The notes under the pieces were generated by a model. That model ran no database searches and was not told the DNA's origin. It worked only from the letters and a program-made list of their open reading frames with translations. From JASLDZ01 sp038226305 (GTDB taxonomy: Bacteria > Pseudomonadota > Alphaproteobacteria > Caulobacterales > Caulobacteraceae), in NCBI GenBank assembly GCA_038226305.1, contig JBBRQN010000008.1, positions 1 to 64,000 of the forward strand: 64,000 nt of DNA, read 5' to 3'. The position numbers were made by a program, and so were the translations under genes. Positions 16,588 through 24,015 of the stretch are shown one piece after another (positions within the stretch are counted from its first letter, which is position 1; each line of letters begins with the position of its first letter).

Positions 16588-18738
16588 ATGTTCGACATCA
16601 AGAAGAAGACCATCGAGTGGGGCGGCCGCACGCTGACCCTCGAAACCGGCCGCATCGCCCGCCAAGCCGACGGCGCCGTCCTCGCCACCTACGGCGACAC
16701 CACCGTTCTCGCCACCGTCGTGGTGGCCAAGTCCGCCAAGCCCGGGATGGATTTCTTCCCGCTGACCGTGGACTATCAGGAGAAGACCTTCGCCGCGGGC
16801 AAGATCCCCGGCGGCTTCTTCAAGCGCGAGGGCCGTCCCACCGAGAAGGAAGTGCTGACCAGCCGCCTGATCGACCGCCCGATCCGCCCCCTCTTCGTGA
16901 AGGGCTTCAAGAACGAAGTGCAGGTCATCATCACGGTCCTGTCGCACGACCTTGAGAACGACCCCGACATGGTGGCCATGGTCGCCGCCTCGGCCGCCCT
17001 CGTCATCTCCGGCGCTCCCTTCATGGGCCCCATCGGCGCCGCCCGCGTCGGCTACATCGACGGCGAGTACATCCTCAACCCGACGCTGGACCAGCTGAAG
17101 GACGAGGCCAACAAGATGGACCTCGTCGTCGCCGGCACCCACGACGCCGTGATGATGGTCGAAAGCGAAATCCAGGAGCTCGACGAAGCCACCGTGCTCG
17201 GCGGCGTCTCCTTCGCGGCCAAGGGCTTCCAGCCGGTGATCGACGCGATCATCGAACTGGCCGAGCACGCCGCCAAGGAGCCGATCGACTTCCAGCCGAC
17301 CGACGACAAGCACATGATCGACGCCATCGACAAGCTGGCCGGTGCCGACATCCGCGCCGCTTTCGGCAACAAGGACAAGATGGTCCGCCAGGCGGCCGTC
17401 CACGCCGCCAAGGCCAAGGTCATGGAAGCCCTCGCCAAGTCGGACGCCCGCCCCGACGGCTTCGACGCCGTCAAGCTCGGCGGCGCCTTCAAGGAGGCCG
17501 AAGCCCACGTCCTGCGTCGCGACATCATCGAGAACGGCCGTCGCGTCGACGGGCGGGACCTGAAGACCGTGCGCCCGATCCTGGCGGAAGTGGGCGTTCT
17601 GCCCCGCACCCACGGCTCGTGCCTCTTCACCCGCGGCGAGACGCAGGCGCTGGTCGTGGCCACCCTCGGCACCGGCGACGACGAGCAGTGGATCGACGCC
17701 CTGGAAGGCACCTACAAGGAGAACTTCCTCCTGCACTACAACTTCCCCCCCTACTCGGTGGGCGAGACCGGCCGCGTCGGCAGCCCCAAGCGCCGCGAAA
17801 TCGGCCACGGCAAGCTGGCCTGGCGGGCGCTGCGCCCCATGCTCCCGACCAAGGCGGAGTTCCCCTACACCCTGCGTCTGGTATCCGAGATCACCGAGTC
17901 CAACGGCTCCTCGTCGATGGCCTCGGTCTGCGGCGGCGCCCTGGCGCTGATGGACGCGGGCGTGCCCCTGAAGAAGCCGGTCTCCGGCGTGGCCATGGGC
18001 CTGATCCTCGAGCCCACCGGCGAGTTCGCGATCCTCACCGACATCCTGGGTGACGAAGACCACCTGGGCGACATGGACTTCAAGGTCGCCGGCACCGCCG
18101 ACGGCATCACGTCCCTGCAGATGGACATCAAGGTCGCGGGCATCACCGAAGAGATCATGAAGCAGGCGCTCGCGCAGGCTCATGACGGGCGCCACCACAT
18201 CCTGGCCGAGATGGCCAAGGCGATGGAGGCCCCGCGCACCGAGATCGGCGAGTTCGCCCCCAAGATCGAGACCATCAAGATCCCCACCGACAAGATCCGC
18301 GAAGTGATCGGCTCGGGCGGCAAGGTGATCCGCGAGATCGTGGAGAAGACCGGGGCCAAGGTCGACATCCAGGACGACGGCACGGTGAAGGTCTCGGCCT
18401 CCGACCAGGGCAAGATCGACGCAGCCCTCACCTGGATCAAGTCGATCACGCAGGAAGCGGAAGTCGGCGCGATCTACGACGGCAAGGTCGTCAAGGTCGT
18501 GGACTTCGGCGCCTTCGTGAACTTCTTCGGCGCCAAGGACGGCCTCGTCCACGTGTCGCAGATCTCCAACGACCGCGTCAGCCGCCCGCAGGACGTGCTG
18601 AAGGAAGGCCAGATCGTCAAAGTGAAGCTCATGGGCTTCGACGACCGCGGCAAGACCAAGCTCTCCATGAAGGTCGTCGACCAGACCACCGGCGAAGACC
18701 TGACCAAGAAGGAAATGGCCGCCGAACCGGCGGAGTGA
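16588..18738 (+). CDS. pnp: Polyribonucleotide nucleotidyltransferase (PNPase)
   Basis: 716 residues, normal length. Phosphorolytic 3'-5' exoribonuclease of the RNA degradosome. Two RNase PH domains are clear (N-terminal GGRTLTLETGRIARQADGAV; second domain TRGETQALVVATLG and FPPYSVGETGR), then a KH domain (IREVIGSGGKVIREIVEKTG, about residue 570) and an S1 domain (GAIYDGKVVKVVDFGAFVNF, about residue 630). ATG 16588 starts the conserved MFDIKKKTIEWGG. It ends in an 11-bp hairpin just after the stop. Last gene of rbfA-truB-rpsO-pnp. Confidence 0.97.
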   Translation: MFDIKKKTIEWGGRTLTLETGRIARQADGAVLATYGDTTVLATVVVAKSAKPGMDFFPLTVDYQEKTFAAGKIPGGFFKREGRPTEKEVLTSRLIDRPIRPLFVKGFKNEVQVIITVLSHDLENDPDMVAMVAASAALVISGAPFMGPIGAARVGYIDGEYILNPTLDQLKDEANKMDLVVAGTHDAVMMVESEIQELDEATVLGGVSFAAKGFQPVIDAIIELAEHAAKEPIDFQPTDDKHMIDAIDKLAGADIRAAFGNKDKMVRQAAVHAAKAKVMEALAKSDARPDGFDAVKLGGAFKEAEAHVLRRDIIENGRRVDGRDLKTVRPILAEVGVLPRTHGSCLFTRGETQALVVATLGTGDDEQWIDALEGTYKENFLLHYNFPPYSVGETGRVGSPKRREIGHGKLAWRALRPMLPTKAEFPYTLRLVSEITESNGSSSMASVCGGALALMDAGVPLKKPVSGVAMGLILEPTGEFAILTDILGDEDHLGDMDFKVAGTADGITSLQMDIKVAGITEEIMKQALAQAHDGRHHILAEMAKAMEAPRTEIGEFAPKIETIKIPTDKIREVIGSGGKVIREIVEKTGAKVDIQDDGTVKVSASDQGKIDAALTWIKSITQEAEVGAIYDGKVVKVVDFGAFVNFFGAKDGLVHVSQISNDRVSRPQDVLKEGQIVKVKLMGFDDRGKTKLSMKVVDQTTGEDLTKKEMAAEPAE

Positions 18739-18744
18739 TCTAGC

Positions 18745-18770
18745 CCGGCGGCGGGGCGACCCGCCGCCGG
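18745..18770 (+). terminator. Strong hairpin after pnp
   Basis: A perfect 11-bp stem (CCGGCGGCGGG / CCCGCCGCCGG) closed by a GCGA tetraloop begins 7 bases after the pnp stop. No T-run follows, so it may act as an RNA-stabilising or Rho-assisted 3' end rather than a classical intrinsic terminator. It also faces the convergent 18783 gene. Confidence 0.6.
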
Positions 18771-18782
18771 AGCTGGCTCCAG

Positions 18783-19250
18783 CTACCGAATTCGCGTTTC
18801 GGTGGAGCGCGTCGATCCTTTGCTCTCTACCAGCCAAGCAAAGACTTCTCGACCCAGTAACTCTCCGGAGCTGGAGTCCAGGTAGTCAATCTGTAAGTTT
18901 CCAAGAAGACCAACTTCTGATCGAAGCATCGCGGGCTCCGAAAGCTCAAAGCTGGTTGACCGTGGTACTAAGAAGGTGAAGATCGCCTCTTGATCGAGCC
19001 TTACTGCACGGACGCACCACCGCGCCCCCAAGGTCCGGACGCGTTTGATGCCAATGGGGAGCCACCCCTCTTTGCGCCATTTGGCCATCTTTAAGCGAGG
19101 CCAATAGCCGCGCTTCATCGCATCGCGAAATTGCTTGGACCACGTGCGACGCATCAGTTGTAGAGGTGTCAGCCGAAGACGCGGCGTACCAGACGCCCTG
19201 GCCCCAAACGGGCAAGTACAGTGTTCAGGGTGGTTCCAGCCGTTGCACAT
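18783..19250 (-). CDS. Unknown protein with Cys-rich CNGWNHPEHCTCPFG N-terminus
   Basis: 155 residues, no known full-length family. The first 16 residues hold three Cys and a His in the order C-NGWNHPEH-C-T-C, a compact possible metal-binding knot that I recall from the start of scattered bacterial proteins of unknown function. The middle is basic (MKRGYWPRLKMAKWRKEGWL) and the C-terminal half contains beta-strand segments (EAIFTFLVPR, LGNLQIDYLDSSSGELLG). Base composition is clearly less GC-rich than the neighbours and codon use is less biased, which suggests recent transfer. It sits between pnp and a palindromic element. ATG 19250 is the only start that includes the Cys motif. Confidence 0.6.
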   Translation of the reverse strand: MCNGWNHPEHCTCPFGARASGTPRLRLTPLQLMRRTWSKQFRDAMKRGYWPRLKMAKWRKEGWLPIGIKRVRTLGARWCVRAVRLDQEAIFTFLVPRSTSFELSEPAMLRSEVGLLGNLQIDYLDSSSGELLGREVFAWLVESKGSTRSTETRIR

Positions 19251-19365
19251 CTCGCGAACTTATCGCGAGTCGCTTGCCCCATACGTCCATCTTGGACGTA
19301 GAGGTTGGTCGCGTGCTCAGTCCCGTCAAGGCGACTTGCTGTGAGGGAGCGTCATCGCCCCTTCA
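19251..19365. other. Lower-GC intergenic stretch
   Basis: Sequence between the Cys-motif gene and the palindromic element. No gene, tRNA or clear promoter is visible; the base composition matches the lower-GC gene rather than the chromosome, so it probably arrived with it and may contain its promoter. Confidence 0.4.
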
Positions 19366-19535
19366 AGGCCTCCCCCGCGCAGCGGGGGAGGGGGACCATC
19401 GGAGATGGTGGTGGGGGCGAGCCTCAGTCTCGACGGCGGATCGCTGGGTTCGGGTTATCGGTTGAAGGCGTGCGGGGGCTCGCCCCCTCCGGCCGCTGCG
19501 CGGCCACCTCCCCCGCTTTGCGGGGGAGACCTTCG
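19366..19535. repeat. Palindromic (MITE/REP-like) element, copy 1
   Basis: About 170 bases built of nested inverted repeats: a 10-bp stem at 19369-19391 (loop GCA), internal palindromes GGGGGC/GCCCCC and GGCCGC/GCGGCC near 19474-19503, and a right-end 9-bp stem at 19508-19528 (loop TTT). The outer ends are themselves inverted (AAGGCCTCCCCCGC against GCGGGGGAGACCTT). The same plan recurs at 49915-50075. No coding capacity. It ends 17 bases before the DUF559 gene. Confidence 0.7.
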
Positions 19536-19552
19536 CGCGCTAGCGTCCGATC

Positions 19553-19918
19553 ATGAGAACGCCGGACGTGGGCCGGGTGAGGCGGGCGCGGGCGTTGCGG
19601 CGGGCTCTGTCGCCGCCGGAGTTGAAGCTGTGGCTGGAACTCAAGCACGGCTCAGCGGGGCGATGTCCGTTTCGGAACCAGCACCCGATCGGCCCCTACA
19701 TTGTGGATTTCTACGCCCCGCGGGCGAAGCTCTGCGTCGAGGTGGACGGGTTCGTACACTCCACTGAGGATCACGGCGTGCGGGATGAGCGGCGCGACGC
19801 CTGGCTGACGTCGCAAGGGATCGAGGTGGTGCGCTATCCCGCAGGCGAGGTGATACGCGACGCTGCGGAGATCGCAGACGGTCTGCTGCGGCTCGCCGCC
19901 GACCGCACCGGGCGGTGA
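19553..19918 (+). CDS. DUF559 endonuclease-like protein
   Basis: 121 residues with the Vsr/PD-(D/E)XK-related DUF559 core: ARALRRALSPPELKLWLELK, FRNQHPIGPYIVDFYAPRAK (putative catalytic Asp), LCVEVDGFVH (acidic second motif) and RRDAWLTSQGIEVVRYPAGE. The family is predicted to be small nucleases; substrates are unknown. The ATG at 19553 lies just downstream of a palindromic element, a neighbourhood that might reflect targeting of such repeats. Stand-alone, no methylase partner nearby. Confidence 0.85.
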   Translation: MRTPDVGRVRRARALRRALSPPELKLWLELKHGSAGRCPFRNQHPIGPYIVDFYAPRAKLCVEVDGFVHSTEDHGVRDERRDAWLTSQGIEVVRYPAGEVIRDAAEIADGLLRLAADRTGR

Positions 19919-20036
19919 AGGCTTCTCCGGCTCTGGGAGGCCCACCCCCATGCCGTGTCCGCAACCCGCCAGCGCCATTCCCCGCCCCGCGGCACACCAC
20001 CGGCTCCCCGCCGCCACCCCTCGGAGCCGCCCCGCC

Positions 20037-20504
20037 GTGACCTTCCAGATCAGCCCCCTGCCCGCGACGGAGTTCGCGGCGCTGTTCGGCCTTTCGGATG
20101 AGGCGCTGCACGGCAGGCTCGCCCGGCGCGTGGTCGTCGATCGGCCCAACGCCTTCCCCTGCCGCGTCAGCCTTGAAGACGCGCAGCCCGGCGAGGCGGT
20201 GATCCTGGCGAACTACGCGCATCAGGCGGCCGACACGCCGTTCCGCGCCACCCACGCCGTCTATGTGCGGGAGGGGGCCGCCCCCGCCACGCCGGCCGTG
20301 GGCGAGGTGCCTGCGCAGCTGCGCCGTCGCACGCTCTCGCTGCGCGCCTTCGACGACACCGGCATGATGATCGCCGCCGACCTGGCGGAGGGCTCGCGCC
20401 TGGAGCCCGTGGTCGAGGCCCTCCTGGCCGACCCCCGCACCGCCTACCTGCACGCCCACTTCGCGAAGCAGGGCTGCTACGCCGCGCGGATCGACCGGGC
20501 CTGA
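20037..20504 (+). CDS. DUF1203 family protein
   Basis: 155 residues from GTG 20037, chosen because the family starts at VTFQISPLPATEFAALFGLS and GGAG lies ten bases upstream; an upstream in-frame ATG at 19950 would add a Pro-rich non-conserved tail. Conserved blocks: FPCRVSLEDAQPGEAVILAN, YAHQAADTPFRATHAVYVRE, RTLSLRAFDDTGMMIAADLA and TAYLHAHFAKQGCYAARID. Function unknown. Alone between DUF559 and the convergent DUF3606 gene. Confidence 0.83.
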   Translation: MTFQISPLPATEFAALFGLSDEALHGRLARRVVVDRPNAFPCRVSLEDAQPGEAVILANYAHQAADTPFRATHAVYVREGAAPATPAVGEVPAQLRRRTLSLRAFDDTGMMIAADLAEGSRLEPVVEALLADPRTAYLHAHFAKQGCYAARIDRA

Positions 20505-20520
20505 ACGGCGCGCCGACCCC

Positions 20521-20703
20521 TCAGCGCTTCTTGCCGAGCTCGTCGGCGATGTCCTTGGTCATCTTGCCGACCTTGCGGTGGGCGGCGGTGATCTGATCCC
20601 GCGTCACGCCCCAACGCTTCATCCAGTATTCCACGGCCTGACGCTCGGAGAGGTCGAGGCGCTCCTTGTCGATGAAGCCGCGCTTGTCTTTCAGTCCAGC
20701 CAT
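20521..20703 (-). CDS. DUF3606 family small protein
   Basis: 60 residues (DKRGFIDKERLDLSERQAVE, then YWMKRWGVTRDQITAAHRKV). The pattern 'D..E..YW...G.....I..A...VG' is DUF3606, a small helical family often seen in alpha- and beta-proteobacteria, of unknown function. ATG 20703; it lies 14 bases after the stop of the glutathionylspermidine synthase-like gene on the same strand and probably shares its transcript. Confidence 0.82.
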   Translation of the reverse strand: MAGLKDKRGFIDKERLDLSERQAVEYWMKRWGVTRDQITAAHRKVGKMTKDIADELGKKR

Positions 20704-20717
20704 GGGCGCAGCCTTTA

Positions 20718-21860
20718 TCAGCCTTCGATCACATGCGGAACGAAGGCGGCGGTGTTGTCGGTGACGAGGCCGCCTTCGCGCACGCCCATGCCTGCGGGCT
20801 CGCCGTCCACGATCCAAGAGCCGATCACGGGATAGCGGCCGTCGAACTGCGGCAGGGCAAACAGCGACTGGTGCACGAAGCCCTCAGCGCCGTAGTCGCC
20901 GCCGGTGGCCGCGGCTTCTTCCCCCCGTCGGGTGATGGTCACGTTGGCGCCCTCGCGAGACAGGAACGGCTTGGAGACGTGGTCGCCCGTGGGCCGGTTG
21001 AACTTGGCGGGGAGGAGGTTCGGGTGGCCGGGGAACATCTCCCACAACACGGCCAGCACCGCCTTGTTGGACCACAGCATCTTCCACACGGGCTCGATCC
21101 ACAGGGTGGAGTCCAGGCTTTCCACCAGCGCGTCGCCGCCTTCGCCCGCCAGCCACTCCCACGGGTAGAGGTGGAACATGGCGGTGATGGCCCGCTCGTC
21201 CAGGTCGGCGAAGCGGCGCACGCCCGCGTCCCAGCCAATGTCCTCCATGCGGATGGGGGTGGATTCGATGCCGGCGGCCCGAGCAAGATCACGCAGGTAG
21301 GCGCAGGTGACGGTGTCTTCGCCCGCCGCGTCGTCCACGTGGCAGAACCAGATGTGGCCGTCCGGGATTTTCGGGGCGATGTCGCGCCACTTGGCGGCGA
21401 GCCTGTCGTGGAGGCTGTTGAACTGGTCCAGCGTCGGGAACACCTCCTCCCGCCACGCCCACTGCACAACGGCTGTTTCGAGCATGGATGTGGGCGTGTC
21501 GCAGTTGAACTCGAACAGCACGGGCGGGCCCGCACCGTCGAAGCCGAGATCGAACCGGCCGTGGTTCAGGGCGGGGGGCTCTGCGTCCCAGGCGGCGCAG
21601 ATGGGCGCGTGGAAAGCGGCCGGGATGCCGAAACGCTGCAGCATCCGGTCGTCGCGAACGATGCGCTCCCCGGCTTCGAGGAACAGCCGGTAGAGCTCGG
21701 CGGTGGCCGCCTCGATGGAGGCGATCTCGGCCGGGGTGAAGCTGTAGGCGGCTGACTCGTTCCAGTAGGCCTGCCCGGTCGGGGCCGTGTGCCACACGAG
21801 CCCCAGCGCCTCGACCTTGGCCTGCCAGCCTGGCCGGGGGTCGAGCGTCAGGCGCTTCAT
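20718..21860 (-). CDS. Glutathionylspermidine synthase family protein (YgiC-like)
   Basis: 380 residues, close to the 386 of E. coli YgiC. ATP-grasp ligase fold: YWNESAAYSFTPAEIASIEA, HGRFDLGFDGAGPPVLFEFN, CDTPTSMLETAVVQWAW and WKMLWSNKAVLAVLWEMFPG are the conserved blocks, and the C-terminal FDGRYPVIGSWIVDGEPAGM is typical. Relatives join a peptide or glutathione-like carboxylate to an amine, but for YgiC-type proteins the substrate is not established. ATG 21860 overlaps the stop of the upstream lipoprotein gene (ATGA), reproducing the E. coli ygiB-ygiC pairing. Confidence 0.88.
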   Translation of the reverse strand: MKRLTLDPRPGWQAKVEALGLVWHTAPTGQAYWNESAAYSFTPAEIASIEAATAELYRLFLEAGERIVRDDRMLQRFGIPAAFHAPICAAWDAEPPALNHGRFDLGFDGAGPPVLFEFNCDTPTSMLETAVVQWAWREEVFPTLDQFNSLHDRLAAKWRDIAPKIPDGHIWFCHVDDAAGEDTVTCAYLRDLARAAGIESTPIRMEDIGWDAGVRRFADLDERAITAMFHLYPWEWLAGEGGDALVESLDSTLWIEPVWKMLWSNKAVLAVLWEMFPGHPNLLPAKFNRPTGDHVSKPFLSREGANVTITRRGEEAAATGGDYGAEGFVHQSLFALPQFDGRYPVIGSWIVDGEPAGMGVREGGLVTDNTAAFVPHVIEG

Positions 21861-22261
21861 TCGCCCGCTCCGCCTCCGAAGCCGCGGCCCGAACTCCCGA
21901 ACATGCCGCGGCTCACCGAGGTGAAGCCAGCGGCTCGGCCATAGGCCGCGCCTGGCCGAGGCGCGAAAGAGCCGCCGACCACGGGTGCGCCCATCGGGCC
22001 GATGCGCTGACCGCGGCCCAGGAAGTACCATGCCCCGAACAGCGCCGCCGCCGTGCCCATGCCTGAACCGTGACGCTCCTGCACGCGCTCGCCCGGCTTG
22101 CCCTGGCAGTTGGTGTCGGGGATGCGCTTGCCGTCCTTGTCGACGCACAGGGCGGTGTCGGCGCTGGCGGTCCACTCCTGGGGCTTTGGAGGCTGCTGCT
22201 CGCAGGCGGCGGCGAGCAGGGCCGCGGCGACGGCGACGGTGATCTTCAGGTCGAACTTCAA
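21857..22261 (-). CDS. Small lipoprotein, YgiB-like (DUF1190-like)
   Basis: 134 residues. MKFDLKITVAVAAALLAAAC has a lipobox-like AAAC, predicting an anchored lipoprotein. The mature part has a short Cys pair region (TALCVDKDGKRIPDTNCQGK), a hydrophobic Gly-rich segment (GMGTAAALFGAWYFLGRG) and a Gly/Ser-rich tail ending SGRGFGGGAGE, an arrangement like YgiB. It is translationally coupled to the YgiC-like gene. Role unknown; the pair may act at the envelope. Confidence 0.72.
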   Translation of the reverse strand: MKFDLKITVAVAAALLAAACEQQPPKPQEWTASADTALCVDKDGKRIPDTNCQGKPGERVQERHGSGMGTAAALFGAWYFLGRGQRIGPMGAPVVGGSFAPRPGAAYGRAAGFTSVSRGMFGSSGRGFGGGAGE

Positions 22262-22363
22262 GGCGGCCTCCCGGGGGGGCGTGGGCTTCGTTCATCGCAG
22301 GTTGCGACGCGCGGCCCATGATACAGCCTCGGCAATGCCAGAATCGACGATTATCGGAACGCC

Positions 22364-22981
22364 ATGATGCTTCGACGCCTCTTCCTCTCCGCCGCCTGCG
22401 GCCTCGCGCTCGCCAGCGCGGCCCACGCCGCGCAGCCGACCCTGTCGGCCGACGACAAGGCGCGGGTGGAGGCCTCGGCCGCCTATCTGCAGGCGCTCGC
22501 CACGGTGGAGGCCAAGTTCACCCAGACCGCCCCGGACGGGCAGACCTCCACCGGCACGCTCACCCTGCAGCGCCCCGGCAAGGCGCGCTTCGCCTATGAC
22601 CCGCCGACGCTGATGACCATCACCTCGGACGGCAAGACGGTCTATCTCTACGACGGCCGCCTCAAGACGGTGGACAAGGCGCCCCTGTCGCGCACGCCCC
22701 TGAACATCCTCCTCGCCCAGCAGGTGCGGCTGGATCGCGGCGTGAAGATCGCCCGGGTGGACAAGAACACCGAAGGCTTCGCCCTGACCGCACTCGACTC
22801 GCACAACGAGAGCGACGGCCGCATCGTGCTCTACTTCGCCACCAAGCCTTCGGGCGACGTCTTGGCGCTGAAGGGCTGGAACCTGACCGACGCGCAGGGC
22901 CGCACCACCAAGGTCAGGCTGGGCGACCTGGCATCCAAGAGCGGCCTGGACCCCGCCCTGTTCACCGCCCCCAAGCGCTGA
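22364..22981 (+). CDS. lolA: Outer-membrane lipoprotein carrier protein LolA
   Basis: 205 residues. Periplasmic chaperone that carries lipoproteins from the LolCDE exporter to the outer membrane. Signal peptide MMLRRLFLSAACGLALASAA ends at HAA. Core motifs: VEAKFTQTAPDGQTSTGTLT, LQRPGKARFAYDPPTLMTIT and SDGKTVYLYDGRLKTVDKAP match the open beta-barrel of LolA. Divergent from the YgiB-like gene; intergenic space 102 bases. Confidence 0.92.
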   Translation: MMLRRLFLSAACGLALASAAHAAQPTLSADDKARVEASAAYLQALATVEAKFTQTAPDGQTSTGTLTLQRPGKARFAYDPPTLMTITSDGKTVYLYDGRLKTVDKAPLSRTPLNILLAQQVRLDRGVKIARVDKNTEGFALTALDSHNESDGRIVLYFATKPSGDVLALKGWNLTDAQGRTTKVRLGDLASKSGLDPALFTAPKR

Positions 22982-23039
22982 CGGACGTTCCTGCCGAATG
23001 TGTTGTTCGCGACACACGCAAGAGTTGGCGGTGCGGGCC

Positions 23040-23068
23040 TTGACCTTTTCCAGACGTAGCGTCATATG
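23040..23068 (+). promoter_or_regulatory. Candidate promoter for the 23.1-kb small RNA / xthA leader
   Basis: TTGACC at 23040-23045 and CATATG at 23063-23068 are separated by 17 bases, a good sigma-70 spacing. It lies 60 bases after lolA and about 100 bases before a strong terminator. Inferred from sequence only. Confidence 0.5.
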
Positions 23069-23074
23069 AGTCAC

Positions 23075-23204
23075 GCGCCGCTGCTGGCCCCTCGCCAGCA
23101 TCGGACACTGCGCCCCGGCCGGCTCTTCCCCTCCCGGTCCGGGCATGAGATCAAAACTTCAAGACCCGGTCGTCGGCGCAAGTCCGGCGGCCGGGTTCTT
23201 TTTT
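23075..23204 (+). ncRNA. Candidate structured small RNA or attenuated leader of xthA
   Basis: Predicted transcript of about 130 bases from the promoter above to an intrinsic terminator. It holds a perfect 7-bp hairpin (TGCTGGC / GCCAGCA, 23082-23100, five-base loop), a C-rich single-stranded middle, and the terminator stem. No ORF with a good ribosome site is seen in it. It could be a stand-alone sRNA or an attenuator controlling xthA, which starts 22 bases after the T-tract. No Rfam family was recognised. Confidence 0.45.
23164..23204 (+). terminator. Intrinsic terminator upstream of xthA
   Basis: A 13-bp stem allowing two G-U pairs (arms 23164-23176 and 23184-23196, loop CGCAAGT) is followed by TCTTTTTT, with an A-rich stretch before it. 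This is one of the clearest intrinsic terminators in the window and would end transcripts coming from lolA or the candidate small RNA. Confidence 0.8.
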
Positions 23205-23226
23205 GTCCTGTTCGGAGCCGCCCGGT

Positions 23227-24012
23227 TTGCGCATCGCCACCTGGAACGTGAACTCCGTGCGCCTGCGCGCCGAGCAGTGCGCCCGCTTCGTGGCCCAACA
23301 GGCGGTGGACGTTCTGTGCCTGCAGGAGATCAAGTGCCAGGAGGCGGAGTTCCCGCTGGAGGCCTTCGCCGCGATGGGCCTGCCGCACGTGCGCATCCGC
23401 GGCCAGAAGGGCTATCACGGCGTCGCCATCGCCTCGCGCACGCTGCTGGAACCAGGGCCGGACCTCGACGTCTGCCGCCGGGGCGAGGCGCGCCGCCTGT
23501 CGGCGATCGCGGGCGGGGTGGAGATCCACAACCTCTACATCCCGGCGGGCGGCGACGTGCCAGACCGCGAGCTGAACCCCAAGTTCGACCACAAGCTCGA
23601 CGTGTATGAGCGCCTGACCGCCCAGTTTTCCCGCCGCGACCCGAAGGATGCGCTGGTGCTGTGCGGCGACCTGAACGTTGCCCCGGGCGAGTTCGACGTC
23701 TGGAACCACCGCCACATGAGCCGCATCGTCAGCCACACGCCGGTGGAGGTTGCGGCGATGGGGGCGATGCAGGCCTCGCTCGGCTGGCACGACCCCGTGC
23801 GCGCCGCCCGACCAGACCCGGAGAAGCTCGCCAGCTGGTGGAGCTATCGCGCCGTGGACTTCGAGAAGTCCGCCCGTGGCTTGCGCTTGGACCATCTGTG
23901 GCTGTCGCCGGGCCTCGCAGCGCGCGCGGGCAACGCCACAATCCACACCCCCGTCCGCGCCTGGGACCGCCCCAGCGACCACGCGCCGGTCACGGTGGAC
24001 GTGGGGCTCTAG
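23227..24012 (+). CDS. xthA: Exodeoxyribonuclease III
   Basis: About 261 residues from TTG 23227, chosen because GGAG is nine bases upstream and the protein then starts at the conserved LRIATWNVNSVRLR; a TTG at 23203 in the same frame overlaps the terminator T-tract. AP endonuclease and 3' phosphodiesterase of base-excision repair. Motifs: VLCLQEIKCQ (metal-binding Glu), HNLYIPAGGD, ALVLCGDLNVAP (Asp/Asn), RGLRLDHLWLS and the final SDHAPVTVDV (catalytic His). A rare start codon plus an upstream terminator suggest low or controlled expression. Confidence 0.93.
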   Translation: MRIATWNVNSVRLRAEQCARFVAQQAVDVLCLQEIKCQEAEFPLEAFAAMGLPHVRIRGQKGYHGVAIASRTLLEPGPDLDVCRRGEARRLSAIAGGVEIHNLYIPAGGDVPDRELNPKFDHKLDVYERLTAQFSRRDPKDALVLCGDLNVAPGEFDVWNHRHMSRIVSHTPVEVAAMGAMQASLGWHDPVRAARPDPEKLASWWSYRAVDFEKSARGLRLDHLWLSPGLAARAGNATIHTPVRAWDRPSDHAPVTVDVGL

Positions 24013-24015
24013 AGG

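Noticed and set aside
16381..18837. 818-residue open frame on the minus strand across pnp
   Set aside because: It is antisense to pnp, has low-complexity Asp/His/Leu composition and arises from GC-rich codon bias; pnp is certain.
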